A model generated the notes under the pieces. The model made no database searches. It was not told the DNA's origin and saw only the letters and a program-made list of their open reading frames with translations. This document shows positions 1 through 9,285 of a stretch of 64,000 nucleotides of DNA, in pieces. Numbering within the stretch: position 1 is the stretch's first letter; every line of letters begins with the position of its first letter. Source of the stretch: Cocos nucifera (taxonomy: Eukaryota > Streptophyta > Magnoliopsida > Arecales > Arecaceae); contig QRFJ01001016.1 of NCBI GenBank assembly GCA_006176705.1, positions 5,001-69,000 on the forward strand, given 5' to 3'. The position numbers and the translations under genes were made by a program.

Positions 1-1844
1 ACCCTCAAAAAGAGATCCATTATCTGATCTGCATACTGCAAGAAGGCATACTTTGTTGTCTCTGATGCCCCCAACTTCTGGATAATCACCTGCAAGCACC
101 CACAAAGAAGGCCCTGTAGCTCATTTTGCTTCTCTCTCTCATCAGATGACAGCTTCTGTACCTCAAGTGTTTGGTGGAGCTCCATCATGATAACTGGCAC
201 CAACTGCATCACTATTGGAGCTGTCTCGTCTGTTGAACACCTCACAACTTCATTCAGAGTCTCATAAGCTGCAGTTCGCAGGCGAGATTCTCCAGCATCT
301 TCTCTGTGGGTAACAGTGAGGAGAGCCTGGATAATCTCCTGGAAGTAAGGAGACAATGGTGATGCTGGACCACCATCCTCATAACCTTGGGCAAGGAAAT
401 AGAGAGCACCGCAGGCCTTTTCAGCGACATTAGGGACATCTTTCATGCTCTGAAGCAGGACTGTGAGGATCTGCTGACAATTTTCCTGTGTTATTATAGG
501 TGTTTCCACAGTGGAGCCATGAAGAAACTCAAATATTCTTCCCAAAGTCCATGCAGTAGTATCTTTGACATGATTATTTGGATCTTTCATCAATGCAGTT
601 AGCATAAAGTTCAGGGCAACGTTGACAATGGGAGTGAGCTTGTCTGGTGATGGGCCCTCCAAAATAGAACCAAATGCATATGTTGCTGCCTCTCTTTGCC
701 TCCAATCTGGTTTTGTTATGTTTTCTTCAATAAAGGGCATCACAAGAGGGACTATGTCATCTCCAACAGTCCTTGCAACCAAACCCAAGCATGTTCCCCC
801 AGCCATTGCGAGATTCCACGCCCCTTCATCCTGATCTTGATCTTCCTCCTGCTTAAGGAGTGTCTCCAATAGCATAGGAACTAAAGCGGGCAAAGCCTGC
901 TTAATAAAGTAAAAGCAAGGGATGTCAGAATCAGCAGTAAAATCACCTCCATACTCATCTAAGATATCAATTTCCTCATCACAGATTGAGCTCCAAAACT
1001 CTATAGCCTGAAGAGCAACAGGTTCTTCATCTTCCCTCACAGCTTTGGCTGTAATATTAAATATATCTTGCATGTATGATGCAAGCTTATCATAATAGGT
1101 AGATGAAATAGCGACCAAACACTCAAATGCTGCCTGCCGTATCTTCACCATGGGTGACAGAGTCGCTTCACAAACAACTCTCATGATATAGTCCCTCTCC
1201 ATATCATTCGAGAAATTAGCCTGTGCAAATCCCAATGCATTGTACAATGCTCGTGTAGCAGCCAACCTGACATCAGGGCTCCCCTCAGAAGCATTCATGC
1301 CCTGAACAACTGCAGTAAGTATTTTATTCACTTGGTCTTGGTCAACAACCTGTGGAGAAACTTCCTCGCACAAATAACCGAGGGTTTCAATTGTTGCTTG
1401 CTTGACATGAGGCTGGAGCTCATGTATGTTGGACAGTAAAGAGCCTATGAGTTCAGCCCATTGCTTCTGGGGCAATTCAATACCTGCAATTTTAGCAATA
1501 ACTTGGGATGCAGTGGACCTAGCATCATTTACAGGAGAAGAAAGGGTCTGCAACAAGTATACTTTGATCTGGGCCTTCACACCCATATCCAAAGATAACC
1601 ATCTTTGCACAAGTTCATTTTTCCTATGCTGCTCCTTTGCATCCAAGGCATTTTTAAGAATCAAGCCAGCTAATTTACGGCTATCCACTGGCTTCTCATT
1701 GTTTGCCAACTCACTGGAAAGAGACAATAAAAAGGCAGGAAGATTTTGTTCCTGAAATTGTTTCAGGCTTTCTTCTGCATGTTTCCGAATTGAACCATCC
1801 ACTGACTGTGCATTTAAGAGGATCTGGGTTACTTCCATTGCCAT
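1..1844 (-). CDS. KPNB1: importin subunit beta-1 (karyopherin beta-1), N-terminal 614 codons, runs off the left edge
   Basis: Nuclear import receptor: importin-beta binds the importin-alpha/cargo complex in the cytosol, carries it through the nuclear pore and is released by Ran-GTP. The minus strand is open without interruption from the ATG at 1844-1842 to the window edge. The product starts MAMEVTQILLNAQSVDG, which matches the start of the plant importin-beta family as I know it. A second in-frame ATG lies two codons on. HEAT-repeat helices follow, with the conserved stretches CEEVSPQVV, DMERDYIMRVVCEATLSP, an acidic segment CDEEIDILDEYGGDF, and the acidic loop EEDQDQDEGAWN expected near HEAT 8. 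Plant family members are about 870 residues, so roughly 255 C-terminal residues lie outside. No coding intron is seen here. The family assignment is very secure; paralogue identity is not determined. Confidence 0.95.
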   Translation of the reverse strand, partial: MAMEVTQILLNAQSVDGSIRKHAEESLKQFQEQNLPAFLLSLSSELANNEKPVDSRKLAGLILKNALDAKEQHRKNELVQRWLSLDMGVKAQIKVYLLQTLSSPVNDARSTASQVIAKIAGIELPQKQWAELIGSLLSNIHELQPHVKQATIETLGYLCEEVSPQVVDQDQVNKILTAVVQGMNASEGSPDVRLAATRALYNALGFAQANFSNDMERDYIMRVVCEATLSPMVKIRQAAFECLVAISSTYYDKLASYMQDIFNITAKAVREDEEPVALQAIEFWSSICDEEIDILDEYGGDFTADSDIPCFYFIKQALPALVPMLLETLLKQEEDQDQDEGAWNLAMAGGTCLGLVARTVGDDIVPLVMPFIEENITKPDWRQREAATYAFGSILEGPSPDKLTPIVNVALNFMLTALMKDPNNHVKDTTAWTLGRIFEFLHGSTVETPIITQENCQQILTVLLQSMKDVPNVAEKACGALYFLAQGYEDGGPASPLSPYFQEIIQALLTVTHREDAGESRLRTAAYETLNEVVRCSTDETAPIVMQLVPVIMMELHQTLEVQKLSSDEREKQNELQGLLCGCLQVIIQKLGASETTKYAFLQYADQIMDLFLR

Positions 1845-1853
1845 CTTGTGCTT

Positions 1854-3179
1854 CTGAGAGGGAGGGAGGGAAAAAAAACATGAGAAGCAATCAAATACAG
1901 CTAAAATGTGGCCTTCTTTTTTTCCTTATTTTTAAAAAAAGATTTCTCATATCATCTTCTATCCCCAAGGCCCACAACACAGGTGTTTGGACCCTGAATA
2001 AGAACCTTCAATAACAGCCTGGGCCTAGAGAAGAGCCAAATGATCAGAACCACAGAGATGAGAGCATCCAAAGTTTGCAAATACGGGCAGGCTGCTCTAC
2101 TTTAAGTTCATGCCAAAGTTACATTAAGGGCCCAAAAGAACTTAGATAAGCCCACAAGGAATCAGACATTATTTCGGTTGTTCATTAGTGACCATGATAC
2201 AGTCAACAGAATATATGCTTGAATTCATATAACATTCTCCCCACGAAGAAACTAATGATCTCAAAGGAAATCCAATAAAAAATGGCAGCACCAGGTGTGA
2301 AACCAATAGTTAGAAGGGAACGCCTGATATGGATAATAAGAAATATGAATCTCGTTTATCATGTTATAGATACTAATGAAGCAAAAGAAGAAGCACCGAA
2401 GGTACCTCAAAAACTATATGATGTTCAGTATAAAGAGCACTTTCCCCAATCAAAAGGTGAAGAGATCTGCACTAATCTATATTACCAAACTATAAGATTA
2501 AAACAAGTGAAAAAGAAAAGAATTGAAACTTGAGAAGCCAATTCAAGCAAAAAGACACACAACAAGATCAATTTGCTGGATTGATTATTAAATTTATGAA
2601 TCAAGCTGAGATGCATCAACCATAACCAACTAACAGGAGGCAAATATCAGCAGCAACAATAACGCCAGATCTTGCACTATGCTTTCTTAATTTCTCAATA
2701 TAAACAGCAGATCTGAATAAATCAATGAGGCAGTTTTAGTTAACAGTATGCTGATTTTTACAGATCAACAAAGATAAAATCCAGGGTTCATATGATATTT
2801 ATCAAAATTTCTACTTTATGTTATCCATGACTCTTTTCAGTCCCAAACCCACGAGAAAAGAAAAACAGATTAGTTGTAAATAAGCCATCATTAATAACCC
2901 ATCGAACTCTGATAAGTAAAAGAATTAGTCCGTAAATCCGAATACCAATAAAACCAAATAAATCCCTAATTCCCAAGCATCTGAATCATAGTAAACAAGA
3001 GACCGGAACAAGGAAAAGAAATACTGAAATCCAATCAACGAAAATCCCGAATTAAAACCGTGAACCCTGATCCACCAATAAAACCCTAGTCTCTTCTGCC
3101 CGAAGAAACCGGTTAAATTCCTCAAATCTGGCCCAAATCCAATGAAAAAAAAAAAAAAGCTGCCTTTGAGATCACTTAC
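1854..3179 (-). other. intron in the 5' leader of the importin-beta gene
   Basis: On the minus strand the leader exon ends at 3180 and is followed by GTAAGTGATC, a near-ideal plant donor. A pyrimidine-rich tract ending CTCTCAG gives an acceptor at 1855-1854, ten bases upstream of the start codon. The intron is therefore about 1,326 bp and lies wholly in the untranslated leader. It is AT-rich with no coding content I can support. Long leader introns are common in highly expressed plant genes and often raise expression; that role here is inference. Confidence 0.75.
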
Positions 3180-3420
3180 AGAGATTCTTCGACGCCCCGA
3201 TCGCCGGAGAGATTTCCGAGAGCCGATCGACGATCAGAAGGGCGGATTTGGCGGCCGCGGCGCGGAGAGCGCAGAGAAGCCCTAGGACAGAGAAAAGAGA
3301 AGAAGGGAGAACGAGGAGCAGACACTAATTGCGAAGCTGGATTTACAAATTCTACGATATCTATATCTTTTAGTATTTCTATTGAAATATTGATATTCTT
3401 ACCCTCTTTTAGAGGATCCA
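3180..3420 (-). promoter_or_regulatory. leader exon and probable core promoter of the importin-beta gene
   Basis: The GC-rich stretch 3180 to about 3320 reads on the minus strand as a typical untranslated leader exon, rich in C and T, ending at the donor at 3179. Just upstream, minus-strand AAAGATATAGATATC (3356-3370) is the best TATA-like sequence and would put transcription start near 3325-3335. The exon is supported by the donor site and by the base composition change. The TATA-like site is only a suggestion. Confidence 0.5.
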
Positions 3421-3906
3421 ATCTCTTGACCTACAGTTGTAGGTACCTGTCTAAAAACAGAGACAAAAAGTTGTTCGTGACAGGCTATAGCAGGTAAAAC
3501 GGGGTGACTCATCACAACAATGGGAGTCACATTATAAGTAGTGGGTCATTCGGGTTCGGGTTGTATCGTTCGCGCCTAAAAACTGATTGATCATGTTTTG
3601 CAACCCGACGTTGGATCGCATCCGGTACAGATCTCAAAGAAATGCGTACTTGGCTGGCACAGCTCTCAAAGCGACTATTACATGATCCAACGGTGGACAT
3701 GTTGATGGAAGATAAATCTTTCTTTTTGACAAAAAATATAACCGTTGACCGGGTCTTTATGGCTGTTGCAACTTATTTTTTAAAGAAAACAAAGATAATG
3801 ACTGCTTTATTTTATTCACGTTATTGTAGTACCTTCACTATAATAGATTTTTTTTTAAAAAAAATATATATTTTATTTATTTTATTTATTTATTTATTTA
3901 TTTATT
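3421..3906. other. intergenic stretch; ends in a TTTA simple repeat
   Basis: No supported gene. Its right end (about 3860-3906) is a run of T and (ATTT)n, which on the minus strand is an A-rich (AAAT)n tail. That is the normal 3' end of the LINE that starts beside it. Confidence 0.5.
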
Positions 3907-3934
3907 GATACAATGAAGCACTCATACATTATGA

Positions 3935-5263
3935 GTATGAATATAATCAAAAAGATCAAAAAGAAGAACATTCCTAAACGCTTGGGACACCTCGGTAATC
4001 TCCGTCCAAACAACATTGCTAGTGTGCTCTACCACAAAAGAGGCCATCCAATCAGCTGTATCGTTGGCCTCCTGGTAGACATGTCTAATATCGATCGAGA
4101 AGCATCCCCGTAACAGATAATAAGCATCCCTAAGTAAAGGATGAGTCGCCCTGGTCTTGTGCTCCTTCTGCAGCTAATCAATCACCATCGTTGATTTTCC
4201 CTCAATCACCAATCTGTCCGCCTATAGCTGCACCCTCGCAAAGGATATATCAGCCCAAGCCGCTCGCAACTCGGCTGTGGAGACCGTGCTATCCCTAAGA
4301 TGACATCCACCTACAGCGATCAGTCTAGAGTCAGGGCCTCGGATAACAAAAGCGGCGTCGCCTCTGGAGCCTCTAACACTGCCATCAAAATTGACCTTAA
4401 AAAAACTTGGGGGTGGGGGCTCCTAGGTAATAAAGATCACACGAGTCGCTGCCTGAGCAGCAGGGAAGTTCCAGTTGTCCCAAGTAATCGAGGTCAAGTT
4501 AGGTGATTCCGGTATCATAATCTCACAAGCCTGCACCAGAGCACTCTCAAGGGTGAATCTCGCCGACTACCAGACCGCCTCAAAAGTACCCCTATTTCTA
4601 GCAAACCAAATATGGTAGGCAATATACACCGCATGGATCCCTAGGTTCCTAAGAGAGTCAGTCCGCAAGCTCTGTCTAAGGCCATCAAGGAAACACTGGA
4701 TTGGCTCCATTAAGGTATCCATCATGTGAGATAGCCCAGCCGAATTCCAAACATGTCGAGCCTTAGGATACATAAAAAGCACATGGTCCAACGACTCTTC
4801 TTCAGCACAACCACTCGGGCAAAGCAAGGGAATGTTCATACCTCTAGCATGTAAGGTTGCCCTGATCGGAAGCCGATGCCAAGCCACCTTCTAGAGAAAA
4901 AGTTGAACCCTCGGGAGAATGCACGGTCTCCAGATCTAAGCAGCATCCATTCTCCTATGCGTCTCTCCTTGAAACATGTTGATAGATCTCTTGTCATAGC
5001 TCTCGAAGTACAGGTCGAACTCCAAACTCTAAAATCTGAGCCACCAAAGATAGGGATAGCAGTAGCCAACACTCTTTCTACCAGTGTCGGACTAAATAAC
5101 TGGGAAACAACCTTCGATCGCTAGCTACAACCTCCAGGCTGCATAAGGTCTGCTACTCACATAGATCTCGGTGTCTCCACACTAATATAAGTTGGCCAGC
5201 GATCCAGAGGCATATCCACAAGCTAGGGGTCCTGAATGAGATTAATCTCTCAATCATTGCCCA
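3935..5263 (-). pseudogene. LINE ORF2 C-terminal part: RT tail, zf-RVT and RNase H domains (broken)
   Basis: At 4887-4567 the minus strand encodes a reverse-transcriptase zinc-binding (zf-RVT) segment, with WHRLPIRATL, a Cys-rich CPSGCAEEESLDHVLF and IAYHIWFARNRG. Downstream, near 4400, VNFDGSV marks the start of an RNase H domain, and HVYQEANDTADW near 4100-4050 marks its end. Both are standard for plant L1-type ORF2 proteins. Reading needs frame changes and passes stop codons near 4230 and 4170, so this is a relic. It continues from the RT region at 14,888-16,448. Confidence 0.8.
5259..5263 (+). repeat. target-site duplication GCCCA, left copy (element 1)
   Basis: GCCCA directly precedes the LTR start TGTTGGGG. 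The same five bases follow the 3' LTR at 14888-14892. A perfect five-base duplication is what a Ty3/gypsy integrase leaves, and it fixes both ends of the element. Confidence 0.9.
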
Positions 5264-6468
5264 TGTTGGGGATAAATCCCGCTCCTGCCGAAGCCCGGCC
5301 CGACGCTCAGCCCAATGTAACCAGTAGCCGCTGAAGAGCTTTAGCGCCAGGCGCCAGGCCGAGCCCCTACCACGGCCGAACTGCCTAGAGGCCGAACTCC
5401 CCTGCGCCAAGGTCCGGGCCGAACTGCCTAGAGGCCGAACTCCCCTGCGCCAAGATCCGGGCCGAACTGCCTAGAGGACGAACTCCCACCACCAGCCGAA
5501 CTTCCTGACGGCCGAGCTCCTTGGACTCCAAGCGGCTGGACTTCTTCGGGAGACGGACTCCTCCCAGACGCCCGTTCGGCCATCCGAGCTCCTCCCGGGT
5601 TTTCCCTTCAGCCGAACTCTCCTACGAGCCCGAACTCCTTCGGGCCCCACGGCCGAACTCCTTCGGACCGACCCCAGGCGAGCCCATGCAGCCGAACTCC
5701 TTCGGACTTCCCACGGTCGAACTCCTTCGGACCGACCCCAGGCGAGCCCGTGCAGCCGAACTCCTTCGGACCGAACTCCTCAGCGAGCCCTGGCCGAACC
5801 AACTAGCAACCGAAGTCCTTCAACTGGCCAGCCGAGCTTCTTCGGGCCTCTCAGCGGCCGAACTCTACAGACGGCCGACCCTTCAGCCAGACGAACTCCC
5901 CCAGCTTCCCCCTCGGCCGAACTCTGTTACAAGTCCGAACTCCATTGGACGAACTGTCGCCTGCAGCAAGATCGGACGGCGCCTTCCTCTCCGTACCGGA
6001 CTCCATGCGGCCGACGACTCGCCAGTATGGCTCCCACGACCTACCGGACGACGCCTTCCTCTCCGTACCGGACTCCATGCGGCCCACGGCTCGCCGGTAT
6101 GGCTCCCACGATCTACCAGACGACGCCTTCCTCTCCGTACCAAACTCCATGCTGCTCGACGACTCTCTGCCAGACGGCACAGCCGTCACCATCAACTAAG
6201 CTCCGCTATAAAAGGACCCCTCCCGACATACTAAGGCTAAGCTCTCTGAACTCTCGACTCTCTAAGCTCTCCTCCACATCTCTAAGCTCCGGAACTCATT
6301 CCGAGCACTCCATTACTGTTGGCCGGAAACTAACTTGACCGTCGGAGGGTCCTGCCGGAGCCACCACCCCACCGGTTCCGGACGGGACTTCGTTTTGCAG
6401 GTCCCCGGCGGCGCCCAGCGGCCTCGATTCGCGGCGACCTCCGGCGGCGACGGATTTCTGCACCAACA
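5264..6468 (+). repeat. 5' LTR of element 1 (1,205 bp)
   Basis: It begins TGTTGGGGATAAATCCC and ends CACCAACA. It contains many scattered copies of the motif GCCGAACTCC, then a 72-bp tandem array in roughly three copies at about 5978-6150, then a TATA box, TATAAAA, at 6207-6213. The TATA box would start the element's transcript about 30 bases later, near 6235-6245. Long open frames inside this LTR on both strands come from the repetitive GC-rich sequence and show no protein family. Confidence 0.92.
5978..6150 (+). repeat. 72-bp tandem repeat in the 5' LTR, about 3 copies
   Basis: The unit contains CTCTCCGTACCGGACTCCAT and recurs every 72 bases. The last copy is more diverged (ACCAAACTCC). 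The equivalent array in the 3' LTR (about 14180-14560) has about six copies. Confidence 0.85.
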
Positions 6469-6486
6469 GATTGGCGCTAGAGGAAG
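6469..6486 (+). other. primer-binding site of element 1
   Basis: GATTGGCGCTAGAGGAAG follows directly on the LTR end, where minus-strand DNA synthesis is primed by a host tRNA. The same site, lightly mutated, follows the 5' LTRs of elements 2 (30360) and 3 (38508). I did not assign the tRNA. Confidence 0.65.
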
Positions 6487-6598
6487 GGCCTGAACCTTCG
6501 AGGTTCCCTTGTTCTTAAAGGAGTGCTCGGCGACGATTTCCTTCCTCTGCTCCGGATCTCTCTTCCCCTTCTTCAGTATTCCTTTTCTGGAAAGAAAA

Positions 6599-8330
6599 AT
6601 GCCCCCCAGAAGGGCCTCGACCCGGAGGTCGGCAGCCTCCGCGGCCCGATCCCGTTCGGGTCCGTCCGCTCCCGCTCCGGCCCCGGCGACACGGGCCCGC
6701 TCCGTACCCGCGGTGGATGCGGAGCGGTTCGACCTGCTTGCCCAGCAGGTCCGCGATCTTACGGAGGCGGTGCGGGCGGTGCAGGCCACGCATTCGCGAG
6801 GTCCGGCGCCCACTCGACCGGCGCGGGGTTCCCCGGAGCCCGGGAACCCAGTCCAGGAGCGACCGATGTGGGCTACCCAACCTCCGGCCCTCGGGAGAGA
6901 AGGGCAGCCGGCAAGGAGTCCCTGCTCGGACCGCGGCTCGACCCAGGGAGAGGCTTCACACCTATTCCGCGAGAAGACCTTGGGGATTAAGGATCGCGAA
7001 GACTTCCTGGATCAAAGGCTCTTGGAGATGGGACGACGCATAGAAGAACTTCGTCATACTCCTTCCTCCCGCGGTAACGATATTTGCACTGATCCTCCCT
7101 TCTCACAGAAAATTATGCAGGAACAGGTACCGCCGAACTTCAAGCTCCCGCATTTTGAAAGCTACGATGGGACCACCGACCTGGTCGACCATTTGGAGGC
7201 TTTCAGGACTACGATGTTGCTCCATGGCGCGCCTGATGCCATCTTGTGTCGGGCTTTCCCTTCTACCCTCAAAGGAGCGGCCAGGAATTGGTACTCGGCG
7301 CTTAAGCCGGGCACCATCCTATCATTTGACCAAATGAGTCAACAATTCGTGGCCCACTTTGTCAGCAGCAAACGGCCGCGCAGAGGCTCGGATTCCTTGT
7401 TGGCCATCAGGCAAAAAGAGGGGGAGCCCATCCGGGCTTACGTCACCCGGTTCAACGCTGCCGCGCTGGAAGTCCGGAACCTGGACCAATCGGTTGCTAT
7501 GGCCGCGCTCAAGGGCGGCCTTCAGAAGAACGACCTGTTGTTCTCCCTAGAAAAGAAATATCCCAGGGATTTCGCTGACATGCTAGCTCGGACGGAAAGC
7601 TATGCCCGGGCAGAGGAGGCTTTTGAGGCCAAGGATAATGAAGCTCGCGACAAGCGACGAGTAGGCAGAGCGGGAAGGCCCTGCCGAAGAAAGAAAGCGC
7701 ACCGAAGCTTGGCCGCGCTCCCGAACTCCGCCTGGTCGCGGGCGAGCCCGGACTCCACCTCAGGCTCGGGGGCGGGAAGCCACCGACGGAAGGGCACACC
7801 GAAGTCCCCCCCGACGCCGAAGTCCCCTCCGGCGCCGAAGTTCCCCCCGGCGCCGAGGTTCTCCCCCGCGACGAGGTTCATCTCCGCGCCAAGGTTCTCC
7901 CCTCCGGCGGCGTTTTCACAGCTACGCCCCCCTCAACGCCTCGAAGGCTCAAGTGCTGCTGGAGATCAAGGGAAGACTTCCGGAGCCGGAGAGAATGCGT
8001 TCCCATCCCAGAAAATGCAACCCCAACAAGTTCTGCCTTTACCACCGTGACCACGGTCACGATACCGAGGAGTGCATCCAGCTCCAGGATGAAATCGAGG
8101 AGCTGGTCCGGCGGGGCAGGCTTGGCCGATTCCTGCAAAGACAACCTAAAGAGCGGGAAGATCGGCCGAGAATGTTGCCGCCGGATGAGGAGGATCGGCA
8201 GGAGGATCGGCCGCCTCTTGGCGTCATTAACACCGTCTCGGGAGGACCGCAGTGGGGAAAGACCGACGAATCCGAGGGACCGGCGAAGAGGCAGAGGACC
8301 TCGGAGCCCGTGACCTTCACCAAGGCAGAC
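6599..8330 (+). pseudogene. gag of element 1 (capsid and nucleocapsid), frameshifted
   Basis: Structural protein of the retroelement particle. The start chosen is the ATG at 6599 (MPPRRASTRR), conserved in element 2 at 30484. The N-terminal part is basic and alanine-rich. The retrotrans_gag capsid core lies at about 7140-7640 (RAFPSTLKGAARNWYSALKP; AYVTRFNAAALEV). Near 7665 the frame slips. The other frame then gives an Arg/Ser/Pro-rich tail (about 7790-7910) and a zinc-knuckle-like motif, CLYHRDHGHDTEECIQLQDE, near 8035-8090. One open frame carries on to a stop at 8050 but leaves the family sequence after the slip. Comparison with element 2, which reads through in one frame, shows that a frameshift has occurred. 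Confidence 0.85.
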
Positions 8331-9285
8331 GCCCAAGGGATCCGATTTCCACATAACGACGCGGTTGTAATCTCTTTAAACGTCGCTGATTATGATGTAC
8401 GCCGCATTTTGGTGGATAATGGAAGTTCGGCGGACATATTGTTTTATGATGCCTTCTTAAAAATGTCCCTACCTGACACCCGCTTAGGGCCTGTAAATTC
8501 CCCCCTGGTAGGATTTGCCGGACACGCCGTTCCGGATCGAAGGCATGGTGACCTTTGGCGGTGACGGCGGGCCAATCCCCAAAATTGGCCAAGGCGCGGA
8601 TCGACTTTCTGGTCGTGAAGACCCCGTCCGCCTATAATGCAATCCTTGGGCGACCCGGCCTAAACGCATTACGGGCGGTTGTGTCAACCTACTACTTAAA
8701 GATGAAATTCCCGACGAGCCACGGAGTCGGCGAGGTCAGAGGAGACCAGGCCCTGGCGAAGTACTGCTACTCAGTTGCCCTGCGCGGGGGAGACCGGCCC
8801 GACCCTTGCCTTGTTGATGGGCTGGACGTCCGCGACGACCTCACTGAAGAACGGGGCGAACCTGCGGAAGACCTCGTCCCTGTGTCCTTACACGACGGAG
8901 ACCCGGGGCATGAGGTGCGGATCGGCTCCAACTTGGCGGCCGAGGTTAGGAGACAGCTCGTCGCTTTCCTCAGAAGGAATGCGGACGTCTTCGCCTGGGC
9001 CCCAGCGGATGTACCAGGGATCGACGCCGATGTTATAGAGCATCGGCTGGCCATCGACCCAAGGCACCGACCCATCAGAGAAAAGTTGCACCACCAAGCC
9101 CCAGAGAGACAGAAGGCGGTAGCCGAAGAAGTGGATAAGCTCCTCGAGGCCGGACTCATCCGGGAGGTCAACTATCCGACCTGGGTCTCGAACGTGGTCC
9201 TCGTCAAAAAAGCAAACAACAAATGGAGGATGTGTGTCGACTTCAAGAAGCTGAACAAAGCCTGCCCAAAGGACAGCTACCCCTG
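8331..9285 (+). pseudogene. pol of element 1, protease and start of reverse transcriptase (frameshifted)
   Basis: The aspartic protease site reads ILVDNGSSADILF near 8409. DNG in place of DTG/DSG is, as far as I recall, common in plant Tat-type elements. The frame is broken between about 8529 and 8553 by small indels, after which the protease tail continues as AYNAILGRPGLNAL. The linker and the N-terminal RT fingers follow (PIREKLHHQAPERQ; WVSNVVLVKKANNKWRMCVD). At a C run at 9280-9283 the frame shifts again, leaving the rest of RT in the frame of the next entry. The lesions are small indels, so either decay or sequence error is possible. Confidence 0.8.

Noticed and set aside
5521..6234. 237-codon ORF in the left LTR, and its longer copy at 13724-14758
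   Set aside because: It lies wholly in LTR repeats, is low in complexity (Pro, Ser, Arg, Thr), has competing ORFs in other frames and strands, and matches no family.
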